Shown piece by piece: positions 8,798 to 17,275 of a stretch of DNA of 64,000 nt (positions are counted from its first letter, which is position 1; every line of letters starts with the position of its first letter). The stretch covers positions 408,174-472,173 of the forward strand of contig NZ_JAAORF010000001.1 in NCBI RefSeq assembly GCF_017696275.1, given 5' to 3'. The DNA comes from Prochlorococcus marinus XMU1405. GTDB lineage: Bacteria; Cyanobacteriota; Cyanobacteriia; PCC-6307; Cyanobiaceae. The position numbers and the translations under genes are program-made. Below the pieces are notes generated by a model. That model saw only the letters and a program-made list of their open reading frames with translations, was not told the origin of the DNA and made no database searches.

Positions 8798-9683
8798 TCT
8801 TTCTATTTTTCCCACTATATGTTCTCAATCTTAAAAAAAATATTCCAATTAATCCAGATGAAAATAGAAAAATACTTATAAATTGAGCCATTCTTATACC
8901 GCCATCACAGAAAGGTGGAAGTCCACCAATGCATAGTGGGTCAGTTCTTAAACCTTCAATCCAGAATCTTCCAAAGCTATAACTTATTAAATAAAGACAG
9001 CTAATAAAGCCAGGCCTGAAAAAATCTGTTTTATTTTGTTTATTAAAGGTAATAATAAGGACGATGAAAATTAAAAGATTCCACAATGACTCATAGAGAA
9101 ATGTAGGATGAAAAAATTCATAATTAATAAATTCTAAAGGCCTATTTTGAATAGGTATAAATAATTTCCAAGGCAAATTTGTAGGAACTCCAAAGGCTTC
9201 ATTATTGAAAAAATTTCCCCACCTTCCTATTGATTGTCCAAGAATAATCGAGGGTATTAATATATCTATAAAAGTTTTTAAATTAATTTTTTTCGACTTA
9301 CAGAAATAGATAATAGATATTAATCCTCCAATTAGACCTCCATGAATTGCTATGCCTCCTTCCCAAACTGCAAGAAAAGAAGGTATTTGAATGATGTTAT
9401 TGAATAGTTCAAAAGAAGTAAAAAAGTTCTCTCCGCTATATTGCCTCCACTCAAAAATTACGTAATAAGCTCTAGCTCCAATTATTGAAGAGATTATTAA
9501 TGATGGAAGTATTTCACTAATGTACTCTGGGTTTATATTTCTTGCCTTTGCTAGTTTTTTAGAGACAAATAGGCCTATTAAAACTGAAACCGAAATAAGA
9601 AGTCCGTACCATCTAATAGTTATAAATCCTAAATTTAAAATAGATTCTCCTGGAGATTGTATAAAAGCTTGAAGTATAAGCAT
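8790..9683 (-). CDS. lgt: Prolipoprotein diacylglyceryl transferase
   Basis: 297-aa inner-membrane enzyme that transfers diacylglyceryl from phosphatidylglycerol to the lipobox Cys of prolipoproteins. About seven membrane segments are visible. Signature stretches are IHGGLIGG near 123 and [13 protein letters not shown] near 163, containing the conserved Arg and Asn residues. Start ATG 9683. It follows petA by 10 bp on the same strand and overlaps the cobM start, so petC-petA-lgt-cobM may form one transcript. Confidence 0.95.
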   Translation of the reverse strand: MLILQAFIQSPGESILNLGFITIRWYGLLISVSVLIGLFVSKKLAKARNINPEYISEILPSLIISSIIGARAYYVIFEWRQYSGENFFTSFELFNNIIQIPSFLAVWEGGIAIHGGLIGGLISIIYFCKSKKINLKTFIDILIPSIILGQSIGRWGNFFNNEAFGVPTNLPWKLFIPIQNRPLEFINYEFFHPTFLYESLWNLLIFIVLIITFNKQNKTDFFRPGFISCLYLISYSFGRFWIEGLRTDPLCIGGLPPFCDGGIRMAQFISIFLFSSGLIGIFFLRLRTYSGKNRKNG

Positions 9684-9693
9684 TTAGAGAAAG

Positions 9694-10647
9694 TTAGATA
9701 CCCTCTGCTGCTTGCACTTTTTCTACTTGTTTTTTCTTTAATACTAAAAGTATTTGTGTTAAGCCTACACCAATGAAGAATGCAATCAATCCAATAACTC
9801 TATAAGGGCTCTGAAGCACAACCTCAGCATCTAATTGTCCAAAGCCACCAACGTTGGGATCATTAGTAAGAGGGTCACCCACATTAATTTTGTCTTGCTC
9901 ATTTACGATAAGTTGAGGACCAACAGGCACTGCTTCAGTAGTTATTTCACCATTATCGTTTTCTATATTGACTAGATAGCTACCATCTTCAATTGTTTCT
10001 ATTGAATTTATAGTTCCTGCGGTGGAAGAAGTGAATACTACATTATTGCTCTTGTCTCCAGTTGGATATACCTGACCTCTACCTCTATTGCCTCCAATAT
10101 GCAACGAGTATTTTCCATAGTGATATTCTTTATTAGTGGATGGGTCAGGGGAAAGTACAGGGAAAACGATTTCTTTATTGGTATCGCCAGGTAAAGGTCC
10201 GACAATAATGATATTATCTTTCTCTTCACTGTAATTAGTGAAGTAAACACCTTCTGTCTCTTCTTTTATTTCTTCGGTCCATCTTTCTTGTGGAGCAAGT
10301 TTAAAGCCATCAGGCAGCATTACAACAGCACCAACTTGTAATGGGACTTCCGAACCATCAGCACCTATCTCTTTTAAATCATTTTTGTAGGGTATTTTGA
10401 CTACAGCTTTGAAAACACTGTCTGCTCCAACAGATTGGGGAACTTCTGCAATTGTAGGCATCTGAGCTAGATGACAATTTGCACAGACTATCTTACCTGT
10501 GGCTTCTCTTGGGGATTCGTAGTTTTGCTGAGCCCAAAATGGATAAGCAAAACTAATCTTTGGATAAAATACAATGCTTGAAATGAAAAGCAGAGTACAG
10601 ATTAATAAACTTGTTTTTTTCATGATTTGATTTTTAAGACCTTTCAT
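9694..10647 (-). CDS. petA: Cytochrome f (apocytochrome f precursor)
   Basis: 317-aa c-type heme subunit of the cytochrome b6f complex, passing electrons from the Rieske centre to plastocyanin or cytochrome c6. A signal peptide (about residues 1-35) ends in SFA before YPFWAQQ; the mature N-terminal Tyr is an axial heme ligand. Heme attachment is at CANCH. A C-terminal membrane anchor ([20 protein letters not shown]) is followed by a basic stop-transfer end. The longer frame to 10737 would overlap petC; I chose ATG 10647, 4 bp after the petC stop, giving the usual family length. Confidence 0.96.
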   Translation of the reverse strand: MKGLKNQIMKKTSLLICTLLFISSIVFYPKISFAYPFWAQQNYESPREATGKIVCANCHLAQMPTIAEVPQSVGADSVFKAVVKIPYKNDLKEIGADGSEVPLQVGAVVMLPDGFKLAPQERWTEEIKEETEGVYFTNYSEEKDNIIIVGPLPGDTNKEIVFPVLSPDPSTNKEYHYGKYSLHIGGNRGRGQVYPTGDKSNNVVFTSSTAGTINSIETIEDGSYLVNIENDNGEITTEAVPVGPQLIVNEQDKINVGDPLTNDPNVGGFGQLDAEVVLQSPYRVIGLIAFFIGVGLTQILLVLKKKQVEKVQAAEGI

Positions 10648-10651
10648 TTTT

Positions 10652-11188
10652 TTATGCCCACCATGGATTTTCATTAGTTCTAAAGTCAGTTTCTGACCAT
10701 TGTTTGACGAGTACAGCATCATCTTCAATATCGACATGAGCTAGAGCTAAAGATAAAGGCGCAGGCCCTCTTACTACCTTCCCGTTAGTATCGTACTGAC
10801 TGCCGTGACAAGGACATATGAATTTATTAGCACCACTATCCCATGGAACAACGCAACCTAAATGAGTACAAATTGCATTTAAACCAAATTCTCCTATTTC
10901 CCCACCCTCATTAACTATTAAATAAGTTGGATCTCCCTTTAGACCCTGAACTAAACTTCTGTCTCCTGCTTGATGGGTAGCTAACCAACCTGTCTTAGTT
11001 ATTGGATTCCCTAATTCATCTTTGGCAGAAGTTCCACCTCCACCACCGCCTGCTCTTAAAGGCATGAAATAATTCGCTACAGGGTAAAGGGCTCCTAAAG
11101 CTACACCAGTTGCAGTACCAAATGTAAGAAGATTCATAAATTGCCTTCGACCCATTGAAGGGACATCATTGGAACTTAATTGAGTCAT
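10652..11188 (-). CDS. petC: Rieske iron-sulfur protein of cytochrome b6f
   Basis: 178-aa subunit carrying the [2Fe-2S] cluster that oxidises plastoquinol. Cluster ligands are in CTHLGCVV and CPCHGSQYD. The N-terminus has a twin-arginine (MGRRQFM) followed by a hydrophobic span (about 20-40) and a Gly-rich hinge ([10 protein letters not shown]). In cyanobacteria the Rieske protein is exported by the Tat path, and tatC lies about 0.4 kb away on the same strand. It is followed by petA with a 4-bp gap. Start ATG 11188. Confidence 0.97.
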   Translation of the reverse strand: MTQLSSNDVPSMGRRQFMNLLTFGTATGVALGALYPVANYFMPLRAGGGGGGTSAKDELGNPITKTGWLATHQAGDRSLVQGLKGDPTYLIVNEGGEIGEFGLNAICTHLGCVVPWDSGANKFICPCHGSQYDTNGKVVRGPAPLSLALAHVDIEDDAVLVKQWSETDFRTNENPWWA

Positions 11189-11311
11189 TCGCTACTTGGT
11201 TCTGTTATTTATTAGTTATTATGGAGCAAATTGTTCAATTTCTGTTGCAAATAGATAGGACTTTTAATAATTTAAAGTAAAAGTTTAGGAAGTCTTAATT
11301 AATTAATTTAA

Positions 11312-11629
11312 ATGAACCCTTTGCTAGTAGATGAAGTTATACATTATTTGATTCATCGCTGGGGGAAAAAATATGATTTTAGACTCTTTAGAAGAGGAAA
11401 ATTCGTGTATTTTCAAATGATGTGGGGATTTCTTGGACAGGAATCATTCCCTTTAAGTGAAGATGAATATAAAAAATCGATAGCTGATAAAATCGAGATT
11501 TTAAATAGATGTGGATATTCAGAAGAAGTAAGGGAATGGCTAATGAAAGTCAACGCTAAGCCAAGGTTAGGAAGAGCTGTCAGCTTGCAATTAGATCTTA
11601 ATGAGAAGATGAAAGAGTTTTTGACTTAA
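11312..11629 (+). CDS. DUF3067-like conserved cyanobacterial protein
   Basis: 105-aa soluble protein beginning MNPLLVDEVIHYLIHRWGKK, rich in aromatic and basic residues (FRRGKFVYFQMMWGFLGQ), with no membrane span or known catalytic motif. It resembles the DUF3067 family of cyanobacteria and chloroplasts, recalled rather than searched. It is divergent from petC and its last 32 bp overlap the 3' end of tatC on the other strand. Its place between b6f and Tat genes suggests a photosynthesis-related role, which is inference only. Confidence 0.75.
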   Translation: MNPLLVDEVIHYLIHRWGKKYDFRLFRRGKFVYFQMMWGFLGQESFPLSEDEYKKSIADKIEILNRCGYSEEVREWLMKVNAKPRLGRAVSLQLDLNEKMKEFLT

Positions 11630-12356
11630 GATTTTCTGATAAGTAAGTTAATCCAGTACCCACAAAAAATAAAAACACAATCGATATAGATAGCAATGAC
11701 ATAGTCAATGGGTCAGTTGAAGGGGTAATCACTGCAGATAATATTGCAGAGGAAATTACAACTATCTTCCAATTCGAAATCATTTTTTCTGTTGTGATTA
11801 TTCCAAGAGAACCAAGAATAAATTGTAATACTGGCAATTGAAAAGCTATTGCGGTGCTAGACATTAATAAGAGAACAAAATCAAAATATCTTTCTATAGA
11901 CCAAGTTGGTTCAACAATATCAGCACCGAAACTAATGAAGAAATTTATTGCTGCAGGGACTAATATCCACCATGAAAAAATTAATCCTAAAAAAAACAGA
12001 AGACCTGAACCAAAAACTGCAGGTAAGATGAGGCTTTTTTCTTGTTTTGTTAAACCAGGAGAAATGAATAATATTATTTGATAAAAAATATAAGGCATAG
12101 AAACTATCAATCCGCTGTAACCTGCAACTTTAATAGCGACAAATAAAAACTCTCCTGGAGCAAGTTGTAGTAAATGAATATCACCAGCTGGAATTTCTAA
12201 AAAAGATATTAATGGCTTTATGATGAGAAAACTAAAGAATATTGAAATAAGTATTGAGTAAATTGAGTTTAGTATCCTTTGACGAAGCTCCTCTAAATGA
12301 TCACTAAAAGTCATCGAATCTGATAATTTATTTTCACTTTGACCTGTACCTCTCAT
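11598..12356 (-). CDS. tatC: Sec-independent protein translocase TatC
   Basis: 252-aa polytopic membrane protein, receptor for twin-arginine signal peptides. The cytosolic N-terminal motif FSDHLEELRQRI (about 17-28) is diagnostic, followed by six hydrophobic segments and the conserved Pro-rich turn (SMPYIFYQ, ALIP-type loops). The Rieske protein encoded nearby is a predicted Tat substrate. tatA/B is not in the window. Its 3' end overlaps the convergent DUF3067-like gene by 32 bp. Start ATG 12356. Confidence 0.95.
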   Translation of the reverse strand: MRGTGQSENKLSDSMTFSDHLEELRQRILNSIYSILISIFFSFLIIKPLISFLEIPAGDIHLLQLAPGEFLFVAIKVAGYSGLIVSMPYIFYQIILFISPGLTKQEKSLILPAVFGSGLLFFLGLIFSWWILVPAAINFFISFGADIVEPTWSIERYFDFVLLLMSSTAIAFQLPVLQFILGSLGIITTEKMISNWKIVVISSAILSAVITPSTDPLTMSLLSISIVFLFFVGTGLTYLSENLKSKTLSSSH

Positions 12357-12436
12357 TATTATTTCATAAAAATTGTGTAAGAAAAAGGTTTAAAACTTCT
12401 ATTGTCAAAGTCCAATTTATTTTTCGATAAACTTAA

Positions 12437-12697
12437 TTATTTGCTTAATTTAGGATTTGTTGGATCTGGTAATAAGAAAGGAGGGGCATCATTTAGAGAT
12501 GATTCACCATAAGTTTCATATTCTCTATATCCACCCATTTTCCCATTTGTTTTCATTAAAGCGCTTACGAAGGCAAGTAGTAAGAAAACAGTAGGAGCTC
12601 CAATTATTAAAGCAGCACCAAATAGATATCCAACAATAAATTCTGGAAAGCTATGATTTCCTAAAAATTCATGAGTGCCTAAAAGAAAATCAAACAT
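12437..12697 (-). CDS. Small single-pass membrane protein, unknown
   Basis: 86 aa. A short N-terminal segment (MFDFLLGTHEFLGNHSFPE) precedes a hydrophobic span at about residues 20-47 (IVGYLFGAALIIGAPTVFLL), then a polar, Pro-rich tail. No family is recognised. It sits between the RqcH-like gene (29 bp upstream) and tatC (80 bp downstream), all on the minus strand. Start ATG 12697. It looks like a conserved small thylakoid or plasma membrane protein; function unknown. Confidence 0.75.
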   Translation of the reverse strand: MFDFLLGTHEFLGNHSFPEFIVGYLFGAALIIGAPTVFLLLAFVSALMKTNGKMGGYREYETYGESSLNDAPPFLLPDPTNPKLSK

Positions 12698-12726
12698 TTA
12701 GATTTAAAAATTTTTTTTATTATAAA

Positions 12727-14445
12727 CTAAATTACTGTTTTAAGATTTTTTTTAATGTAATCTTCTCCTCTTGTAGGATTTCCCCAAATAATTTCTCCAT
12801 TTTTAAAGGAAACGCAACCTGGCCCTCCGTTTTTGATTTTTTGCAAATCTTTAATCTTTACTAAATTAATTGGAACTTTAATGTTTCTTTTTGCCTTACT
12901 AAATAAAGCAGCTAAATCTGCAGCTATTTGAAGATCTTGTTCAGATGCTACTTGAGATGAAGACTTCAAAACTACATGACTGCCTGGTGATTCCTGTGCA
13001 TGAAACCATAAATCGCCTTTTTTTGAGAATTTAAAGCTTATTAAATCATTTTGCCTCATATTTCGCCCTACCTGAAGCTTCAATCCTGTGGGAGTGTCAA
13101 CTTGAATTGGTGAAGACTCTATCTCATATATACTTTTCTGATCTTCTCTTTGCTTCTTGATATTGAACTCGTTACAAATTTCTTCCATAATTTCTTCTAG
13201 TAGCTTGATTCTCATAAAAAGTTTTTCATGATTTAAAGAATTTAAATTTTCTAGAAGCATAGTGAATTCGTCTAATCTCTCTATATTTGTTTTGTAAATA
13301 CTTAATCTTTCTTTTATTAATTCTCTAGATCTCTTTAGTTTTTTTGATTTTTTATATAGTTTTTGTCCCTTTATAATATCTTGTTTTTTAATTTCATGTG
13401 AGGCAAATATAATATCAGCTTTTTCTTTATATATCTCGTAGTTTTCTGATTTTTTCAGAAGATCAAATTGAATATTTAAATTCTTTTTCTCAGTATTGGT
13501 CTGTTTAAAAATTATCCCTTCAATTTTCTTTTCCAATAATTCAAGTTTTTTTTGTTTCAGATAATAATCATAATAATTCTCTAAACTATTGCATAAATCT
13601 ATTTTATTTTCGCAATTAATTTCTTTATCAAAAAACCAAACGCAATAAAAATCATCGTTAAATGTAGAAAACTTAAAGTTATTGTTTTTAAACCTATTTA
13701 TCCAAATCTTCCAATTTTTAAATATCTCCTTTAAGTCTGAATCGCTAATGAAATCGATATTTTTTTCCATTATTTGCGGATTACCAGTTTTACTAATAAC
13801 CTCTAATTGTTTTGTGAGGATAGGGCTTACTCCTTGATAGGTATTTATTAAACAGTATTTCAAAGACTCAGGTACTATTGAAATTGAGTTTTTCCATGAT
13901 TGAAAAGACTCATCTTCTCTAGGTTGTTTTTTGAGATTAATTGGAGGGCCAGAATAAATTGATCCTGTTGAAATTGTTCTAAAACTAGATTGACTTGATT
14001 TAATTTGTTTACCAACGGCAATTATTTTTTGTTTATTATCCAAATAAAAAATATTGCTATGTTTTCCCATTAATTCAAAAATTAAATATTTATTAATTTC
14101 ATCTCCAGGTTTTTTTGCAAAACTAAATTTTATAACTCTCTCGAAATCATCTTGATCAATCGAAATTAAAGCCATATACTTTAATCCATATCTTATTTGT
14201 TTAGAAAGTGTGCTTTCTCTCCCAATCTTTTCTGGCTTATTTATCTTTAGTATTCTAGGAGAGTCTCCATTCCATGAAACTTCTAACCATGTTTGAGAAT
14301 TAACTCCTCTGAAACATAATTGAATTGTATTAGGCTCTGGTTGTTGGGCAGTATCAAACTTTGTAGGTAAGATGTTCTTCGTCAAATAATGCAAGACAGA
14401 TCTAATAGATGTAATATCCATTATCTGTGGAACACCTTTTTGCAT
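12727..14445 (-). CDS. rqcH: NFACT/RqcH-type ribosome quality control protein
   Basis: 572-aa NFACT family protein (once annotated fibronectin-binding). Bacterial RqcH binds stalled 50S subunits and directs alanine tailing of the nascent chain. Order: NFACT-N at about 1-250, a long coiled coil at about 300-420, and the NFACT-R domain near 455-550 with DLWFHAQESPGSHVVLKS. The Asp-Arg pair needed for tRNA handling in Bacillus appears here as Glu102-Arg103 (DFERVIKF). Start ATG 14445; ATG 14421 (MDITSIRS) is a plausible alternative. It is divergent from gmk, with a 54-bp gap. Confidence 0.87.
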   Translation of the reverse strand: MQKGVPQIMDITSIRSVLHYLTKNILPTKFDTAQQPEPNTIQLCFRGVNSQTWLEVSWNGDSPRILKINKPEKIGRESTLSKQIRYGLKYMALISIDQDDFERVIKFSFAKKPGDEINKYLIFELMGKHSNIFYLDNKQKIIAVGKQIKSSQSSFRTISTGSIYSGPPINLKKQPREDESFQSWKNSISIVPESLKYCLINTYQGVSPILTKQLEVISKTGNPQIMEKNIDFISDSDLKEIFKNWKIWINRFKNNNFKFSTFNDDFYCVWFFDKEINCENKIDLCNSLENYYDYYLKQKKLELLEKKIEGIIFKQTNTEKKNLNIQFDLLKKSENYEIYKEKADIIFASHEIKKQDIIKGQKLYKKSKKLKRSRELIKERLSIYKTNIERLDEFTMLLENLNSLNHEKLFMRIKLLEEIMEEICNEFNIKKQREDQKSIYEIESSPIQVDTPTGLKLQVGRNMRQNDLISFKFSKKGDLWFHAQESPGSHVVLKSSSQVASEQDLQIAADLAALFSKAKRNIKVPINLVKIKDLQKIKNGGPGCVSFKNGEIIWGNPTRGEDYIKKNLKTVI

Positions 14446-14499
14446 TATTCCATTCCTTTTTAATTCACAAGATGTTTATCTTACTGTAAAAATTTTAAT

Positions 14500-15054
14500 A
14501 TGAAAAATCAAAAAAAACTTATTATCCTTACTGGACCCAGCGGGGTAGGTAAAGGAACAGTTGTTAAAGAAATATTAGGTAAAGAAAAAAATTTTTGGCT
14601 TTCAATATCTGCAACTACTAGAGAACCTAGAGAGGGAGAGAAAGACGGAGAAAATTACTATTTCTTAAATCAAGAAAAGTTTAAAGTAATGATTGAACAA
14701 AACCTTTTCCTTGAATGGGCTCAATTCGCTGGAAACTACTATGGAACCCCTTTGTCTTCTGTTAATGAGAAAATAAAAAAGGGATTTACCGTTCTACTTG
14801 AAATTGAAGTAGAGGGTGCAAGGCAAATAAAAAATAAGTTTCCTAATTCACTGTCAATATTTTTACTTCCTCCGGATAAAGAAGAGTTAGAGAGAAGAAT
14901 AAGAAATAGGGGTACAGAAAAAGAAGAAGCAATTAAGAAAAGACTCTCAAGGGCTAATTATGAGATTTCAGTATCAAATCAATTTGATTTTGCATTAACA
15001 AATCACAATGTTGATGAAACAGCAAAAAAAATAATCAAGTTAATAAAAACTTGA
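14500..15054 (+). CDS. gmk: Guanylate kinase
   Basis: 184-aa enzyme phosphorylating GMP to GDP with ATP. P-loop GPSGVGKGT is at residues 12-20; the GMP-binding part includes SATTREPREGEKDGENYYF (about 37-55) and EVEGARQIK near 103. Length is normal for the family. The 3' end lies 14 bp from the psaJ stop on the opposite strand. Confidence 0.96.
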   Translation: MKNQKKLIILTGPSGVGKGTVVKEILGKEKNFWLSISATTREPREGEKDGENYYFLNQEKFKVMIEQNLFLEWAQFAGNYYGTPLSSVNEKIKKGFTVLLEIEVEGARQIKNKFPNSLSIFLLPPDKEELERRIRNRGTEKEEAIKKRLSRANYEISVSNQFDFALTNHNVDETAKKIIKLIKT

Positions 15055-15068
15055 TTATTTTCTCTTTA

Positions 15069-15203
15069 TCAACTCATAGGATGGAATAATAAATCTGGGA
15101 AAAACCTATTAAATTCAATAATTATTCCAGCTGTAAGGCTTAGCCAAATTGCTGCTACCACTGGAGCAGATCTGACAAATTTTGTGTTTAGAATTTTGAA
15201 CAT
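15069..15203 (-). CDS. psaJ: Photosystem I subunit IX (PsaJ)
   Basis: 44-aa single-helix photosystem I subunit: [20 protein letters not shown], a membrane span (about 14-32), and the conserved end [17 protein letters not shown] 15201-15203, TGA at 15069-15071. It lies 28 bp after psaF on the same strand, the usual psaF-psaJ order. PsaJ stabilises PsaF in the complex. The frame was read directly from the sequence and matches the family in length and ends. Confidence 0.96.
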   Translation of the reverse strand: MFKILNTKFVRSAPVVAAIWLSLTAGIIIEFNRFFPDLLFHPMS

Positions 15204-15231
15204 TTGTTTTATGAAAGTTTTTTAAGGATGT

Positions 15232-15786
15232 TTAGCGAGGACCATTAAGTGTAATATTGTTGTCTTTCTCTCTTAAATCTCCATTTCTACCTTGTTTATT
15301 AGCAAGAAGAGGCCATTGCGCTCCTTTGACAAGACATTTTCTGGCTAAGTCTAGGTCAATAATGATCTCAAGATCTGCTGGATTCTTAGTCTTTTTTGAT
15401 TCAATGAGATACTCTCTTCCTGACCAACCAATAATTCCAGCAATGTAAATAAACAATACTCCTGGTATAAGTAAATCTCCTTCATGACCTCTATTTAAAA
15501 GGGCTCCCCATGGCTCAAGAGGAGGTCCAATTATTAAATGTGGAAGACCATCATCTCCGCATGATGCTTTCCCATATCTTTCAAATCTTGCGATGTCTTT
15601 TTGAGTAGTTGCAGTATTTGCTCTCTCAATGAATTTAGGATTATCAGAGCATTTTGTGAGGGCTGAAGCAGTATATTCTGTGCTAGCTCTATCTGCGTTT
15701 AAGGCAGGCCCATTTGCAGCTAGAGCAATTGGAGTAATTCCGAGGAACAGAAAAACTGAGGTTATGATTGAAAAAAAGAATTTCAT
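15232..15786 (-). CDS. psaF: Photosystem I subunit III (PsaF)
   Basis: 184-aa precursor of the plastocyanin/cytochrome c6-side subunit of photosystem I. Signal peptide MKFFFSIITSVFLFLGI...ALAA, then a lumenal domain with two Cys (LTKCSDNP and ASCGDDG) likely forming a disulfide, the GLPHLIIGPPLEPWG stretch, and a membrane helix near 110-130. I chose ATG 15786; extending to 15795 needs a TTG start and adds three residues. psaJ follows 28 bp downstream. Divergent from tsaD. Confidence 0.96.
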   Translation of the reverse strand: MKFFFSIITSVFLFLGITPIALAANGPALNADRASTEYTASALTKCSDNPKFIERANTATTQKDIARFERYGKASCGDDGLPHLIIGPPLEPWGALLNRGHEGDLLIPGVLFIYIAGIIGWSGREYLIESKKTKNPADLEIIIDLDLARKCLVKGAQWPLLANKQGRNGDLREKDNNITLNGPR

Positions 15787-15860
15787 AAGTTGCAATCTTT
15801 AATTCCTTATAGTGTGTTAAGTAAGAAATTAATATTAAAATAAGACAAGTTGAATCAAAA

Positions 15861-16931
15861 ATGCATAAAGTTTTAGCTATTGAAACAAGTTGTGATGAGA
15901 CATCTGTCTCAATAGTTTCCAATATTGGCGATACTTTTAGAATACATTCAAATATAGTTGCCTCTCAAATTGAAGATCATTCAAAATGGGGAGGAGTTGT
16001 GCCTGAACTTGCAGCTAGAAAGCATTTAGAGTTATTACCTTTTGTTTTAGATAAGGCTTTGGAAGAATCAAAGATTAAAATTGAGGAAGTCGATTACATT
16101 GCGTCAACTGTAGCTCCTGGATTAGTTGGTTGTTTACGAGTTGGCTCAATTACTGCAAGATCACTTTGCATGTTACATTCAAAACCATTTTTGGGGATTC
16201 ATCATTTGGAGGGGCATTTATCTTCAATTCTATTTTCAGAAAACTATCCAAAGAAATCTTTTCTTACATTACTTGTTAGCGGTGGGCATACTGAATTGAT
16301 TAAGGTTGATGATAGAAGGGGGATGCAAAGATTAGGTAAAAGTTTTGATGATGCTGCTGGAGAAGCATTTGATAAAGTTGGCAGACTATTAGGTCTTAGT
16401 TATCCAGGAGGACCGGCAATAGAAAAGATTGCTAAAAATGGGGACCCAATGAAATTTAATTTACCAAAATGCAAGATATCTGATAAAAAAGGTGGATTTC
16501 TCAAATATGATTTCTCTTTTAGTGGTCTAAAAACTGCCGTATTGAGATTAGTTGAGAGAATAAATTTGGATGGGAAGACAGTTCCAATTCCAGATATCGC
16601 TGCAAGTTTTGAGAGAGTAGTGGCAGAGGTGTTGGTAGAGAGAACAATAAAATGCGCAGAGGATCATAGCTTGGATAATGTTGTTGTGGTTGGAGGAGTG
16701 GCTGCTAACAATACATTAAGAAAAATGATGATTAATGAAGCTAGTAAAAAATCTATTAAAGTTCATTTAGCTCCGCTTGATCTTTGTACAGATAATGCGG
16801 CAATGATTGGAGCGGCGGCTTTGTTCAGAATCAAATTTAAGGATCATTTAAGTTCCCTTAAACTAGGTGTCGCAGCAAGACTATCAATTGAACAAGCAAA
16901 CACCCTTTATGAAGAAAACCCTCCTTTCTAA
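15861..16931 (+). CDS. tsaD: tRNA N6-adenosine threonylcarbamoyltransferase
   Basis: 356-aa Kae1/TsaD protein that transfers the threonylcarbamoyl group to A37 of ANN-decoding tRNAs. ASKHA-fold motifs: IETSCDETSVSIV at 6-18, the Fe-binding HHLEGH near 114, LVSGGHTEL near 134, and GGVAANNTLR near 277. Length is standard. An hli gene starts 5 bp after its stop and may be co-transcribed. Confidence 0.96.
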   Translation: MHKVLAIETSCDETSVSIVSNIGDTFRIHSNIVASQIEDHSKWGGVVPELAARKHLELLPFVLDKALEESKIKIEEVDYIASTVAPGLVGCLRVGSITARSLCMLHSKPFLGIHHLEGHLSSILFSENYPKKSFLTLLVSGGHTELIKVDDRRGMQRLGKSFDDAAGEAFDKVGRLLGLSYPGGPAIEKIAKNGDPMKFNLPKCKISDKKGGFLKYDFSFSGLKTAVLRLVERINLDGKTVPIPDIAASFERVVAEVLVERTIKCAEDHSLDNVVVVGGVAANNTLRKMMINEASKKSIKVHLAPLDLCTDNAAMIGAAALFRIKFKDHLSSLKLGVAARLSIEQANTLYEENPPF

Positions 16932-16936
16932 TTTCA

Positions 16937-17113
16937 ATGAACAAACAACCTAAAATCGAGATTAAAGAAACAAAAAACTTTGTTGATAAAAAGGAACTGA
17001 ATTTGTGGAAAAGAGGATTTACCCCTCAAGCTGAAATATGGAATGGAAGGATGGCAACTGTTGGTATTGGAATTATATTTATAATTATTGCTTTAATAAG
17101 CCAGCTTTCTTAA
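16937..17113 (+). CDS. hli: High light inducible protein (Hlip)
   Basis: 58-aa single-helix member of the chlorophyll a/b-binding superfamily. The signature AEIWNGRMATVG (Glu-x-x-Asn-Gly-Arg) at about 32-43 holds the chlorophyll-binding residues, followed by a hydrophobic helix and a short end (SQLS). Hlips bind chlorophyll and carotenoid and protect photosystems under high light; HL Prochlorococcus has many copies. It starts 5 bp after tsaD. ATG 16937, TAA 17111-17113. Confidence 0.93.
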   Translation: MNKQPKIEIKETKNFVDKKELNLWKRGFTPQAEIWNGRMATVGIGIIFIIIALISQLS

Positions 17114-17275
17114 TAGAAATAAGATTCATTTTTAAAAAGTAGTTTTGAAAGATTTAATAGAAATTCCCCTTCTTCAACTGATTAATTAAATTAAAAAGTA
17201 TTGTATTTATTGGACTTGAGATAAGATTATTGATTTAATCAAAATAATTAATATTTTTATTATTTATAATTTTAT

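Noticed and set aside
10648-10737. N-terminal extension of cytochrome f by 30 residues
   Set aside because: It overlaps the petC 3' end, and the extra residues are not signal-peptide-like; the ATG at 10647 gives the usual length.
15689-15922. Minus-strand frame overlapping psaF and tsaD starts
   Set aside because: It lies over the psaF signal peptide and tsaD N-terminus in other frames; both of those are well supported.
17220-17260. 13-bp palindrome TTGATT-T-AATCAA before the antiporter as a regulator site
   Set aside because: Composed only of A/T-rich words common here; no match to a known box such as NtcA (GTA-N8-TAC).
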